64,000 nucleotides of DNA from Benincasa hispida (GCF_009727055.1 NC_052353.1:44899734-44963733); one strand, 5' to 3'. Shown: positions 23,455 to 35,299, counted from the stretch's first letter. The notes: generated by a model from the sequence alone, not told the origin. Program-made: numbers and translations.

Positions 23455-24557
23455 AATGGAAGGTGGTTTGTTCTATGACCTTCAAGGGTTGTTGATGCAG
23501 CTAATCCTTCATCAAGAATTAATGAAAAAGCCAACACTTCAAATCATTCTCACCCTCATTCATTGAGAGTGTCTCGATGCACTGGGAGAATTGTGATACA
23601 ACCTGACCGTTACATGGGTTTAATTGAAACTCAGGTTGTCATACTAGATATTGAGGATCCATTGTCTTATAAATAGGCAATGAATGACGTAGACAAGGAC
23701 CAATAGGTCAAAGCCATGAACCTGAAAATGGAGTCTATGTACTCCAATTCTGTATGGGAGTTGTAGATCCACCTGAAGGGCTGAAACCCATAGGGTACAA
23801 ATGGATCTATAAAAGAAAGAGAAATGTAGCTAGAAAGGTACAGACCTTCAAAGCTAGACTTGTATCAAAGGGTTATACCCAAAGGGAAGGGGTTGACTAT
23901 GAGGAAACTTTTTCCCTTGTTGCTATGCTTAAGTCTATAAGAATTCTCTTGTCCATAGCCACATATTATAACTATGAGATATAGCAAATAGATGTCAAGA
24001 CTGCTTTTCTGAATGACAATCTTGAAGAGAATATCTTTATGTCTCAGCTTGAGGGGTTCATAGCCCGAGGTTAGGAGTAAGAAATTTGCAAGTTGAATCG
24101 ATTCATTTATGGGTTGTAATAGGCATCCAGATCTTGGAACATTAGATTTGATATAGTGATCAAATCTTTTGGCTTTGATCAAAATGTTGATGAACCTTGT
24201 ATCTACAAAAAAATCATCAACGAAAAAGTAGCTTTTCTATTACTTTATGTGGATGACATCTTACTATGTGGATGATATTCTACTCATTGGGAATGATGTA
24301 GAGTACCTTACTGAAATTAATAATCATTAGGTACCAGTCCAATCCATGGTTAGACCACTACACTGTGGTTAAGAACATCCTCAAGTATTTTAGGAGAATG
24401 AGGGACTATAAGCTGGTATATGGAGCAAAGGATTTGATCCTTACAGGATGGATCGACTTTGATTTCTAAACTGACAAGGATTCTAGGAAATCTACGTCAG
24501 GACAGTGTTTACCCTAAACGGAGGTGTTGTAGTGTGGCATAGCATCAACAAGTCTTG
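23455..24557 (+). pseudogene. Element A integrase end, RT and partial RNase H (broken)
   Basis: Pol of A resumes after C with GGLFYDL, the usual integrase C-terminal block. The RT follows: GYKWIYKRKRNVARKVQTFK near 23,795, KARLVSKGYTQREGVDYEETF near 23,850-23,915 and KTAFLN near 24,000. The active-site block is duplicated (YVDD coded at 24,246-24,264 and again, out of frame, at 24,265-24,283). RT then skips from near 24,310 to the later motif around 24,335, a deletion of most of its second half. RNase H breaks off near 24,557. Confidence 0.8.
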
Positions 24558-24561
24558 AGGG

Positions 24562-24637
24562 ATTTATCTGTAGTGTGAAAGTTGCACTCTTCGCACTACA
24601 GATATGGACAGTTGCACTCTTCGCACTACAGATAAAT
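24562..24637. repeat. Foldback with an internal direct repeat at the broken end of element A
   Basis: ATTTATCTGTAGTGTGAA (24,562-24,579) is the reverse complement of 24,620-24,637 with one mismatch. A second partial arm lies at 24,590-24,603. The 24-base unit at 24,580-24,603 repeats exactly at 24,610-24,633. It could be a remnant of a foldback or MITE element, or a product of template switching at a repaired break. Confidence 0.6.
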
Positions 24638-26030
24638 TCATCATTATTTTAGAATGTTCGAAATGTTCAGTAATTCTTTCTTTATTAACATCAATTTCAA
24701 ATTTTTAACTTTATCTTTGTTATTTATTAATTTTGGTTGATATTCATTTAATTCAAGATATTTCAGATTAATGTTTCCTTTCATTTTAAGAAATGTTGTT
24801 TGTTTTCTTCCATATGTTATACTGAAAAATGTTAATATACACCACATATACTATGGTTAGTTTTTTGGTATGCTTACAAATATATGTAAAATAAAAGATG
24901 ATATATTATTCAAATTGTTCTGTTCATGCATTTATCAAACATACTCGATTGATTTCTAAGAAATCTAGATATGTTTCAAATATACTTTGTTTTCTCTTTC
25001 CATGTTTGTTGTTGATTCTTGCTTTCGCTTATGAACAGAATAATTTTTTATTTTTTAGATAAACTTTCTTCGTTTGTATAGGTTTTGAAACGAAGACTAT
25101 TTTGGAAAATTCATAAACGCAAAAAAAACTTTCCTTAAATGCTTCTTTCAGTATTGATATTATTATACATTTTTTCTTTTAAAAAAAAGTTAAATGATAA
25201 GGAGTGCGGAAAAAGTAAATTATCAAAATAATAGCTTATTAGAATATTCATGTAAAAAATAGGAAAATTTAGATAATGGTGTAATTTAGCTTATTTATTT
25301 AGGGCATATGTGTAGAATGCCCGATTAATAAAAAACTACTTTAAACAAGTAGAGACCATTATTAAAAATTTCGACGTTAAAAGCGTCCATCTTGAATATT
25401 GAGGGATCAATTGTGTCTATTATCGAAAACACGACGACTAAATGATAGTTTTCTATACTTCTACTACATTCTTATAAGTAATACAAAATAATATGAAATT
25501 GAACCCATCAACATCTTTGTCAATATTCCATGTTAGGTTTAATAACATTATGTCATTGTTAATCACCAAAAGTAAACTTTAGTGAAAATTCAAGGTAAAC
25601 TAGACGTGTTAACATTTTGAAGTCTAGCTAGGAACTAAAACAAAATTAAACTTAATACACAGGTCCAATTGCCCTACTAGTGTTTCATAAAGTTTCAAAT
25701 ATTAATTTAATTCCTATGTTTTCAGCATGGGTCATATAGTTCCAATATTTCTTCATTTTGATCCCCTTAATTTCAAAAAATCCCTTTCCGTTTCTATACT
25801 TTTAAGAACTGAAACTTTGATTTATGTTCATAAAACTTTTAACACAAAATTTATAAATACTGAAATTAATTTAATAGAAAATTATAGTTACATTTTTAGA
25901 TCCTAGTTGTGTACTACTTATTTCCTTTTTGTATCTTGTTAAAAAAGAACGATACTAATCAGAAAATATGAACGAAGTTTATGCTTTGATTTTTATAATA
26001 AAATTTAAAAATTACGTTTAAATTTTATTT
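24638..26030. other. AT-rich spacer, no gene seen
   Basis: AT-rich DNA with many stops in all frames. The only frame above 60 codons (24,644-24,847, minus) has the low-complexity composition of random AT-rich sequence. I see no repeat family or gene here. Confidence 0.6.
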
Positions 26031-26038
26031 CTAATTAA

Positions 26039-26322
26039 ATGGACTGCTTGGGGCACTGAGATGATATAAGATATGGGAAGTTCTGATGTCTGGAGAGTTT
26101 GATGTCTGGGGAGTTCTGAGCAAGTATGAACGATCGAGTATGATTAAGTATATTCAAGCACTGAGATGATATACGATACACGGAAGGAAAATAAGGGTGA
26201 GATACAAAACAAGTTTCGAAAATGGGCCTACAAACAATTAAAATCGGTGAGATAGGATAATGGATCTCCAAAAGATGATATATGATGTAGAGATATACCA
26301 TTTCATGTTGGGACCCCAAACA
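26039..26322. mobile_element. Possible MITE
   Basis: Begins GACTGCTTGGGGC and ends GGACCCCAAACAGCCC, which together form an inverted repeat of about 12 bases. Inside, the phrase CACTGAGATGATATA occurs twice (near 26,055 and 26,160). The size and ends fit a hAT-type MITE. No target duplication was confirmed, and the open frame here is chance. Confidence 0.4.
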
Positions 26323-26605
26323 GCCCTAAAGATCTAACCAAAACCAGTGACAAGCAAATTTTAGTTTACAACCCAATTCAACATTCCATTTGAATTACTT
26401 TTCTGTCATTACTATATTTACTAGAAAGGCCTGAAATTTATTTTAGAGAAAGGGCTAGTTGCATATATAGAATTCAAGCACAAAATAATATAATACGTAG
26501 TATAAGGATAAAATAATTGCATATATAGATCAAAAAAGGCAAAAGACTAAAAAACCCATGGCTAGCCACCATCTTGCTCGCTTCTTTCCAGTTTTCTTAA
26601 ATTAA

Positions 26606-27610
26606 AAGCCATCACTGATAGCAGTTATCAGTGATAGCCACTGATAGTTGCTATCAGCTGCTTTCGTTGATAGCTTCTATTACTTACTATCGATGATTGT
26701 TGCTATCAACGATAGCTTTCAATTTGAGAAAATTGAATATAATCTTGAAATATTAGCTTTTAATTTGCTATCAATTATCAGTAGCTATCATTGATTCACT
26801 TTTATCAATTGGAATCAACCTTGAAATATCAATAGTTAAGTCTATCAGTGACTATCAATGATAGATTTATAAATAGTGATCAACTATGAAAGAAGATCAA
26901 CAACTTTGATTAACACAGTAGCTATCACTAATAATCTTTTATCATGACTATCATTGATAGCAACTATCAGTCATTATCACTGATAGAATTTCATCAATTT
27001 GAATCAACCTTGAAATATTAATACTTAAGGCTATCAATGATAGAGTTCTATAACTGGTTATCATCTTTGAAAGAAACTCGACATATGGATATCACCTAAG
27101 TTCTATCACCGATATCACTAACATCACACATCATTGATAAAATGCTATCAATGATCTCACTTATATCATGCTATTAGTGATAGTTCTCTATCACCGATAA
27201 CATGCTATCAGTGGTAGCTTCTATCACCAATAATGTTTTATCAGGTAGTTTCTATCATCAATAACATTCTATTAGTATTAGCTTATACCATTAGTAACAT
27301 GCTATCAGTAGTAGCTTCTATCAATCATAGTCACTGAACCCCTTTTTGTCCATTTCTTATTCTTCCCAAACATTTATAAGTCCCTTTTATTTTCGATGAT
27401 AGCTACTATCACTGATAAATATGCTATTAGTGATAACTTCTAGGCATTACACTTACATTTTAGTTCGAGATTCAACTTTATTAATTAAATTCACTAGGTT
27501 GGCTATCAATGATAGATTTCTATAAGTGGCTATTAACTATGAAAATTTAATCAAAGATTAAGCTATCAATGATGGAAAATATTAGTAGCTATCACTGATA
27601 GACTTTCATT
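26606..27610. repeat. Array of TATCA/TGATAG palindromic words
   Basis: About 1 kb dominated by dozens of short words of the type CTATCAGTGATAG, CTATCACTGATAG and GATAGCTATC in both orientations, spaced irregularly 10-40 bases apart. There is no fixed repeat length and no open frame. Similar words fill the MITE in LTR A (755-955), so this may be an amplified or nested cluster of that MITE family. Confidence 0.7.
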
Positions 27611-27833
27611 TGCTATTTATATTTATTATTTGTTATAATAATCAAACTTAGTGATTGGCTTATTGATGTTAAGTCACTTATGAATTGAGTACTTTCAAGT
27701 CTTGGGTACGAAACTCAGCCTCATAATTCTTGTGAAAAAAAGGGGAAGAAGAAAAAATTCAAATAAAGGAAAGAAAATGAAAAAATGAAAAAAGGGAGGG
27801 AAGAAGCAAAAATTGAAGAAAAGAAAGAATAAG
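27611..27833. other. Spacer before element G
   Basis: AT-rich, then purine-rich (27,735-27,830). No gene seen. The purine-rich part may belong to element G debris. Confidence 0.4.
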
Positions 27834-27998
27834 ATCAACAAGCCCAAAGGTCGATCGCTCAAGAAGATCAACCAACTTAAAGATTATAATTTATTTTGAA
27901 AGCATCAAAATACTATGTATTAGAGATTATACTCACTTTCCACAAAATTCAAGTTCAAGTTCCACGAAATAAATTTCTATTGAAATCTCGTGCATACA
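27834..27998 (+). repeat. 5' LTR of element G (last 165 bases only)
   Basis: Shares with 35,600-35,786 the block AAGCATCAAAATACTATG, the phrase ACTCACTTTCCACAAAATT and the end TTGAAATCTCGTGC. It ends CA at 27,997-27,998, before the primer site. Confidence 0.75.
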
Positions 27999-28000
27999 AA

Positions 28001-28018
28001 TTGGCACGGCCAGTGGGA
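28001..28018 (+). other. Primer binding site of element G
   Basis: TTGGCACGGCCAGTGGGA, two bases after the LTR. The TGGCACG...GTGGGA form is seen in many plant Ty3/gypsy elements and differs from the Met-tRNA sites of the copia elements here. I do not assign the tRNA. Confidence 0.6.
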
Positions 28019-29309
28019 TCTCTCTACCTCTCATCTCTCTCTGGTCATCCAAATCAACCAATCTACATATGGCATTAAAGAAAGTTGAATCCAAAGCTAC
28101 TATCACAAGTGACACTTACATAAGCCCTGTCATCACGGAGAAAATCTGGGAACAACTGATGGAATCTCCTGGATCATCACCAAAGAAAATTCCTTGTTCA
28201 ACAACTATGCTTTTGCTACTGATCCATCAGATAAAGAATCGCACTTTGATGTACAGTTTGTCATGGTGACTGATATAGCGATTGATTGGCCATGGCAGAG
28301 ACAAAGAGAAAGATAAATCTCCTCATAAAAGTTGTAGAAGAGCTAAATCATGAAATCGCTACTTTAAGAGATCAAATATAGGCTTGAAAAACTACCGAGT
28401 CAAGTCAATCTCCAGCTATAAAAGCCAATGACAAAGGAAAGACTTCTTGCAGGAAAGTCAGCCATCATAATCCACATCTGTTGCCTCTCTGTCAGTTCAA
28501 CAGCTCCAGGATATGATCACAAACTTCATAAAAGCTTAGTATGGAGAACCATTGCAAATTTCTTTTTTGTATTCCAAGTCGTACACCAAGAGAATTGACA
28601 ACCTGAAAATGCCAACTGGGTATCGATCTCCAAAGTTCCAGCAGTTCGATGGAAAGGGCAATCCAAAACAACATGTTGCTCACTTCATTAAAATCTATGA
28701 AAATGCAGGAACCAAAGGAGACCAACTAGTAAAGCAGTTCATCCATACATTGAAAGGAATTGATTTCGATTGGTATATTGATCTAGAGCCGGAAGCGATT
28801 GACAGCTGGGAACAATTGGATAGAGAGTTCCTCAACCGCTTCTACAGCACAAGGCGCACTGTTAGCATGATGGAGCTGACGAACACAAAACAATAGAAAA
28901 GAAAATCGGTCATCAATTACATCAACCGATGGAGAGCTCTGAGTTTGGATTGCAAAGATAGACTCACTGAATTATCCGCAGTGGGGATGTGCACCTAAGG
29001 TATGCACTGGGAACTTCTTTACATTCTACAAGGGATAAAGCCTCATACATTTGAGTAGTTGGCAACACGTCCTCATGATAGGGAGTTGAGCATCACCAAC
29101 AGGGGAACTAAAGATTTTCTAGTCCCTAAAGAGAGAAAAGATATAGAAGAAATCAAGGGTACTGAAGAGATCGCGAGTAGTGCCACAAAAGAATCTATGG
29201 TTGTTCATGTGATCTCACTGAAATTTTCCTCCAAAGGAAAACAAATAAAATTTGAAAGAAGGTACAATAAGGGCGAGAAATTTCATCCAACTCTTAAAGA
29301 AAGACAGGA

Positions 29310-29381
29310 GAAGGTTTATCCATTCCCTAACTCTGATGTTACTGACAAGGTTTATCCATTCCCTAACTCTGATGTTACTGA
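29310..29381 (+). repeat. 36-base in-frame tandem duplication in gag G
   Basis: The DNA coding KVYPFPNSDVTD occurs twice in a row without a base change, keeping the frame. Perfect identity suggests it is recent compared with the surrounding decay. Confidence 0.9.
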
Positions 29382-29566
29382 CATGCTAGAGCAACTTCTA
29401 GAGAAGCAACTTATTCAGCTGCCGGAATGCAAGCGACTAGAACAAGCAGGAAAAGTAGATGATCCTGAATATTGCAAGTATCATCGAGTCGTTAGTCACC
29501 CAGCTGAAAGATGCTTCGTGCTGAAGGAGTCGATTCTAAATTCGGCTCGTGAAAAGAAGATTGAAC

Positions 29567-29840
29567 TAGATTTGGATGAAGTAACTCAATAAAATCAGGC
29601 CATAATAGTGACGACTTCAAGTGTTCCAACACCGTCTGCATCTTACAATCAAAGAGAAATTATGGTCAGTATGGAACCTGAGCCTATAGTTGTTCAGTTC
29701 CAACAGAAGATTCAAATGACAGACTCCAAGAAGAAAGATGAGTCTGTTGAAGATTGAGCTAGATTTTGATGAAGTAACTCAAAAAAATCACGCCACAATA
29801 GTGACGACTTCAAGTGTTCCAATACTGTCTGCATCTTAGT
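29567..29840 (+). repeat. Duplicated segment of about 80 bases in gag G
   Basis: The block from TAGATTTGGATGAAGTAACT (near 29,568) to the CATCTTA near 29,644 recurs, about 93 percent identical by eye, at about 29,757-29,838. This makes a duplication with a unit of about 190 bases that contributes to the frame breakage. Confidence 0.8.
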
Positions 29841-30462
29841 ATCATAAGTTATTGCATGTTACGCTATCAGCATAGCGAAAGTCGACAACAATCATATAAC
29901 TGCTAAAGAAGTCGACAACTCAGAAGAAATGGAGCAAAGAATTTCTATCTTCGATCATATTAAACCTTTAAATACTCAATTTTCAGTCTTCCAAAGATCG
30001 AGTATGGCCACAATAGAAGAAGAAAACTAACACCCAATGTCTACTGAAACTCGAACTTTAACTTTCAAGGGGCTAAGTATCTTCACATCAAAGAAAGATC
30101 GACCTTCAACATCTGCTTTTGATCATCTCAAAACAACAAGCAATCAACATAAAGGAAGGATAAAAATCTTGAAGGCAATATAATTTCATGAAGAAAACAA
30201 TGACGAGAAGATTCACAATCGTGTTTCTTTGTGCATGAAGAGAAGATTGTCTGTTGATATAAATATAGAAGGTTCCTTGATAGTGAAGCCAAAACTCATC
30301 ATATTGACGAATCCTACAAATTAAGAGGATGATCAAAGTCATGATGAAATAAGAGCTTTTGATGTTTAAATGAAGAAGCCCCTTATTGCAAGAGCCTAAA
30401 CTACATGGTGCTCCTGGCTGCATGAGCTTAAAAGGTGAACGGTCTAAAAAAAATCTCTTCAT

Positions 30463-30800
30463 TGAACTACACTATGACTTAATCCCTGCCATTGTAAAGG
30501 GTACATAGGCAACTTGAAAGAAACTTCAAGTTCAGTCCAGCAAACAAAAAACATTTGAACTATGGCATGACTTGATCCCTTTCTTCAAGGGTACGTACAC
30601 AACTTAAAAAAATTAAGTTCAATACATAAAAAAATAGTACCACAATCACCTAATGTATGGCGTTACACGACAGATTGAAATGTTGATCCCTAATGGGGGC
30701 AACACAACAAATTTTGGATTGGCGCTTCGATTCCTTTTCGAAGTCAAGTTTGGAGGCTTCACCGTTTCATCTTTGAAGTCAAATTTGGATGTTTCATTTC
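30463..30800 (+). other. Non-coding segment of element G with a twofold repeat
   Basis: The phrase GAACTA...ATGACTT-ATCCC followed by AAGGGTAC occurs twice (near 30,470 and 30,555), each followed by an AACTT...AAGTTCA stretch. No open frame is supported. Confidence 0.5.
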
Positions 30801-32040
30801 TACCTCTTTGAAGTTCAAGTTTGGTGTGACTTTCTTACTTTCCCTAAAAAAATATTATTCCCTACAGCTTCGCTCCTTCTCTAAATGTTGTTGCAGTTCT
30901 GCCTCCTCTACAAAGATGTTGACGTTGTTGCACCACTGTTTCTTCATCTCCGAATTTTATGGTCACACTGCTGCTTTGCTGTCTCTAAGTTTGAGGGTTG
31001 CACTATTACTTCTACAACTCTAACTTTGATGGTTGCATTGCTGCTTCCTCGTTTCCAAGTTCGAGGGTTGCACTATTTCTTCAACAACTCTAATTTTGAT
31101 GGTTGCATTGATACCTCTCCATCTCCAAATTCGATGTTTGCATTGTTGCTTTTCTATCTCCAAGTTCAAGGGTTGGATCGCATGCCCCTTCATCTTTAAG
31201 TTCAGAGGCTTCATCAATGCTCCTTCATCTTCAAGTTCAGAGGCTACATTGATGCTTCTCCATCTTCAAGTTCAGAGGTATCATCAATGTTCCATCTTCA
31301 TACTCAAGTTTGGAGGCTTTGCAATGCCATCTTCATGCTCAAAGTCTCAAAGTCAAGGCTACTGCCAAAGATTCATTAGTGCTTTGTCAAACTTAATTGC
31401 AGAGAATTCGCCGATGCTTTGTCAAACTCAAGCACGAAGATCTCGTTGATGCTTCTTCATCTTCAAGTTTAAAGGCTTCATCAATACTCCTCCATCTTCA
31501 AGTTCAGAGGTTTCGTCAATGCTTCTCCATCTTCAAGTTTAAGATCGGTGTATAGGGCCCATTTCCATCTTCAAGTTCAAGATCAGTGTGCATGACTCCG
31601 CTTCTATCTTCAAGATTAAGATCGGTGTGCATGGCTTCGCTTCCATCTTCAAGTTCAAGGTCGATATGTTTGGCTCCACTCCAACTTCAAATTCAAGGTC
31701 AGTATATGTGGCTCCGTTCCATCTTCAAGTTCAAGGTCGGTGTTCATGGCTCTGCTCCATCTTCAAGTTCAAGATCGGTGTGCATGGCTCTTCTCCATCT
31801 TCATGTTCAAGATCGGTATACATGGCTCGACTCCATCTTCAAGTTCATGGTCCGGGTGCATGGCTCGACTCCATCTTCAATGTCTCCATCTCTAAAGTCA
31901 TGGCGTGGCTTCACTTCATCTCTAAACTAATGGCACAACTTTTCTTCATCTTCAAAGTCTAACGTGGCTCCTTCATCTCCAAAGTCTGATGTGGCCCGCT
32001 TCATCTCCAAAGTATGGTGTGGCTCGCTTCATCTCTAAAG
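30801..32040 (+). repeat. Degenerate minisatellite field 1 of element G
   Basis: Loosely repeated units of about 36-60 bases built on TCCATCTTCAAGTTCAAG. The second half of the unit changes along the array: GAGGGTTGCA at 30,990-31,170, GAGGCTTCATCAATGCT at 31,180-31,520, then TCGGTGTGCATGGCTC at 31,580-31,880. Overlapping frames of 100-138 codons exist because the units are nearly multiples of three and lack stops. They show no protein-like signature. Confidence 0.75.
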
Positions 32041-32435
32041 TCTGACCTGGCTTGCTTCATCTTCAAAGTCAAAGCGCAGCTTCATTTCATCTTCACAAGT
32101 CAAAGTGCGACTTCACTTCATCTTAACAAGTCAAAGCGCGACTTCACTTCATCTTAACAAGTCAAGGCATGACTTCGCTTTATCTTCACAAGTCAAGCGC
32201 AGCTTCACTTCATCTTCACAAGTCAAGTGCGGCTTCACTTTATCTTCACAAGTCAAGCACGGCTTCGCTTCATCTTCACAAGTCAAGCGCGGCTTCGCTT
32301 CATCTTCACAAGTCGAGCATGACTTTGCTTATATTGGTGCAACTTCACTTCATCTCCAAGATATTGGTGTGGCTTCGCTTCATCTCCAAGATATTGGTGC
32401 AGCTTCGCTTCATCTCCAAGATATTGGGGCGCAAT
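32041..32435 (+). repeat. Minisatellite field 2 of element G (about 30-base unit)
   Basis: About ten units of TTCATCTTCACAAGTCAAG followed by GCGCGGCTTCGC-like bases at 32,060-32,330, then three units of about 36 bases with CATCTCCAAGATATTGGTG at 32,345-32,430. Open in two frames but not a gene. Confidence 0.8.
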
Positions 32436-33463
32436 TGTTCTAACTCACGTAAGGAAAAAGAAAACGAGTTATTATTGAAAAAATATGAAGTATAACAAAA
32501 AGTGATGCAAGCAAAGAGATGGTAAAAAAAAAAAAGAAAGAAGAAAGAAAGAAAGAAAAAAAAAAGAAAAAAAGTTGTGAAATAAAGAAAAAAAGGTGAA
32601 AAAAGTGAAGAAAAAAAAAAAAAAAAAAAAAAACTCTCTCTGTTCTCTTCCTTTCTCACGCATCATCTCGGAACCATGTGAAACTACCAGTAAAAGAAAT
32701 CGGATAGATGCAAAAGTTGATGTCACCGACGACCACACATCAAGTGCAACGTAGTGTTGGTGGGTCTCGAAGGAGATGATCAACCATAGAAGCGTAAAAA
32801 AAAGGGTGAAGAAGTAGAAGCAAAAATAAATAAATAAATAAATAAGAGCAAAGGGGTGAGCTTCACTTTCAGTAAAGAAACCGAATAAGACTCTAAATCA
32901 AAAGGAAGAGGTTGAACATTGATACCGAAGAAGATAGAAAAAATACAAGAGGTGAATGAGTTTCTTGGCAACAAGCTTCGAAACCATAAAAAAAAAAAGA
33001 AAAAGAAAAAAATAGTGGCCCATAGTGGCAACAAAGAGGGAGGAATTTCTTTTTCAATAAGGATCAAATGTTTCGATGACTTGAAGAATTGGAGAATTTT
33101 GGTTCTGCCCATTCTTCTTTATAGATAGTGGATAAGAAATAATTGCAACCAACAAGCAAATCAATTCTAAACATAGACCAAATCTTTCTCAACCAAATCT
33201 TCCAAAATTCAGGTAAGCCACGACGTCGGTGAAATTTCACTCAAATAAAAAGAAAGACATTCAAAGATCGATTAAAAGCAAAGAAAAAAGAGAGAAAATT
33301 GAAAAAAGAAAATGAACATCTTGAAACAAAAAGGAGAGGTGAAAGGCAAAAAAAGGGGTTGAAAGCTTACGGATGAAATTGAAAAAAAAAAAAAAAAAGG
33401 AAGAAAAAGATAGAGAAAAAGTAGTAGAAAAAGTTCAAATTAAAAGAAAAAAAAGAAAAAAAA
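32436..33463 (+). other. Purine-rich tail of element G interior
   Basis: Long A/G-rich runs at 32,520-32,635, 32,985-33,015 and 33,240-33,463. The last ends at the 3' LTR and includes the likely polypurine tract. Apparent frames on the minus strand are Phe/Leu/Ser runs from complementary T/C tracts and are not genes. Confidence 0.6.
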
Positions 33464-34743
33464 TGCTTGTTGGCTTAACCAAATAAAATGGCTGAAGAAT
33501 TTTCTCTTCATTTGAGATATCGATACCGATGTAGACATCTCTATTTATATAAGACAAGGGAGTCAAATCACAACTACCAAAGATCTCAAATTTAAATAGG
33601 AAAAAAAAACCATTTTCTCAAACACTTCAAAATTTTGGGAAATTGTTGGAAGTTGTGATTCCATCTTAAGTTAAATGCTTGTCAAAATTCAAGGATTTAT
33701 TTGGTTAGATTTCTTTTAGCTCACCTCATATTTTGATAGGTCTGAAATCCACTCCATATTATTAAAATTTGATAAATATCGAATTAAATTAAAGGCCGAA
33801 ATTGGGGTAGAATTCTTCTCTCAAAGTTTGCTATACTCCTTTTTGTATAAGTGGGTAGTTGGATTCTAATCTAAACCATAGTTTTGGAGTGAGTTCAAAT
33901 TATATTCAAAATTTGATACACTCGAAACTTGATGCTGATGTCAAATCGATATTGGAGGAAAATTAAAATCATATTCTAAATTCAAGCCAATATTTGGGTC
34001 AACCAAAATTTACCCCACTGTCAAAATTTTGATATAATTTAAATGTTGCCCCAAATAAAAATATGCCGTACTCTAAGTTTCACTAAATTAAACTTGAAGG
34101 AAAGAGAAAGACAAAGTTAAAATTCTACTTCAAATTTGCATCAAGAATTGTGTATGTTCCAAAATCTAAAAAAGTGGTAGGATTTGGGATAATGCTTAAA
34201 ATTCAATTTGAAATTAAAGTGGAGCATATATTATACTTTAGTTCAAATTAAAGTTTATTTAGGAACAAAAAAGTCAAAGACTAAAAATTCATCTTTTGCT
34301 TATTCGATGAAAAGTATGTTAAGCAAACAAAATTTCAAATCAAAATTTTGAGCTAAATTCTCATATTTTGATCATCATGATGCATTAAATTAAAAGAGTC
34401 AAAATCATACTTTGATTCCAAATTATTTTTTTCGAGATTCACACACCATATAGACGTGCATAAATCTCGAAAAGGGGTATTTATTGAATGAGAAATTTTG
34501 GTGAATCACAAAAGCCCGAGCCGATTGAAAAAGTTATAAGATGGATTGGGCCAAGTAATTGAAGTCGCTCGGGTCCAATCCAATTCAAATCCATTGTGAA
34601 ATTTTGGGATAAATTAAAAGATTAAGTTCAAGCCCAATATTTCGAATCAACAATAAATGGGTCCAAGCCCAACTTTAGCCCCAACCCAATTTGGGCCCAA
34701 TAAAGTAATTAAGCCTAAACCCATATAAGGCCCATGAGAAACC

Positions 34744-34757
34744 TCTATAAATAGAGA
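34744..34757 (+). promoter_or_regulatory. Candidate TATA box of LTR G
   Basis: TCTATAAATAGAGA matches the plant TATA consensus and lies mid-LTR, where transcription of an LTR element normally begins. Similar CTATTTATAG occurs (reverse) in the solo LTR at 47,969-47,978. Confidence 0.5.
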
Positions 34758-35299
34758 TCTCATCTCTTCATTTGAAGGAGGTTGGAAGAATTGAAGGCAA
34801 AAGCTCTATGAAGATCTGAAGTCTGAAACTCCAAGGATCTGAACAATATAACTCCTCTAAAGCTTTGAAGATCAGAAGTCACTAAAGTTCTGAAGATCAG
34901 AAGGCATATCAAAGCTCTGAAGATCAGAAGACACTAAAGCTCTGAAGATCAGAAGACATATCAAAGCACTTAAGGTCAGAAGATACAAGCATTCTGAAGG
35001 CTGAAGTTCTTAGAAGACACCAGCATTCTGAACACGCTTGAAGACTGAAGTCCATTGAAGATATAAGAATTTTGAACATGTTTGAAGACTGAATTCCTTT
35101 GATACAAGCATTTTCAAAGACTCGAAGCTCAAGAACATCTACATGCCCCGCTTCTATATATCAAGCATACGCATTCAATCGAGAGAGAATCAGAAGTTCA
35201 AGCACTAGAGATAGAACCACATCGCATCAAATTAACATCAACATCAACACAATTTAAGTTCAACTCCACGAAAAAGGTTTCTCCGGAAGCCTCGTGTGA

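Larger units (their letters stand above)
1..24557 (+). mobile_element. Element A: old Ty1/copia retrotransposon, the outer host of a nest
   Basis: Ty1/copia element read on the plus strand, in pieces. From left to right I see an LTR cut by the window edge, a non-coding leader, gag, zinc knuckle, protease, GAG-pre-integrase and integrase, then reverse transcriptase and part of RNase H. The order gag-PR-IN-RT-RH defines copia. Three younger elements interrupt it: D in the leader, B in gag, and C between integrase and RT. Every coding part carries stop codons, so it is long dead. No 3' LTR is visible because homology ends abruptly in RNase H near 24,557. Assigning the LTR at the window start to this same element is inference from order and orientation. 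Confidence 0.75.
28069..30345 (+). pseudogene. Element G gag (Ty3/gypsy Retrotrans_gag, broken)
   Basis: Frame starts MALKKVESKA at 28,069. The retrotransposon gag domain lies at about 28,550-29,060 (PKFQQFDGKGNPKQHVAHFI, DWYIDLEPEAIDSWEQL, FLNRFYSTRRTVSMMELTNT), then a charged region at 29,059-29,592. There, CKYHRVVSHPAERCFVLK resembles the zinc-finger-like end of this gag family. Stops at several points (for example after TNTKQ and at 29,592) and frameshifts break it. Similarity continues in pieces to about 30,345. Two duplications lie inside (29,310-29,381 and 29,567-29,840). Confidence 0.8.

Noticed and set aside
30808..32495. Open frames of 65-138 codons with apparent peptide repeats
   Set aside because: They follow the minisatellite units of about 30-36 bases, which lack stops in several frames at once. 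No domain, signal peptide or start context is visible.
32345..33128. Several overlapping open frames of 69-110 codons on both strands
   Set aside because: They come from long A/G runs and read as Phe/Leu/Ser or Lys/Glu homopolymers. They lie in the non-coding interior of element G and overlap each other.
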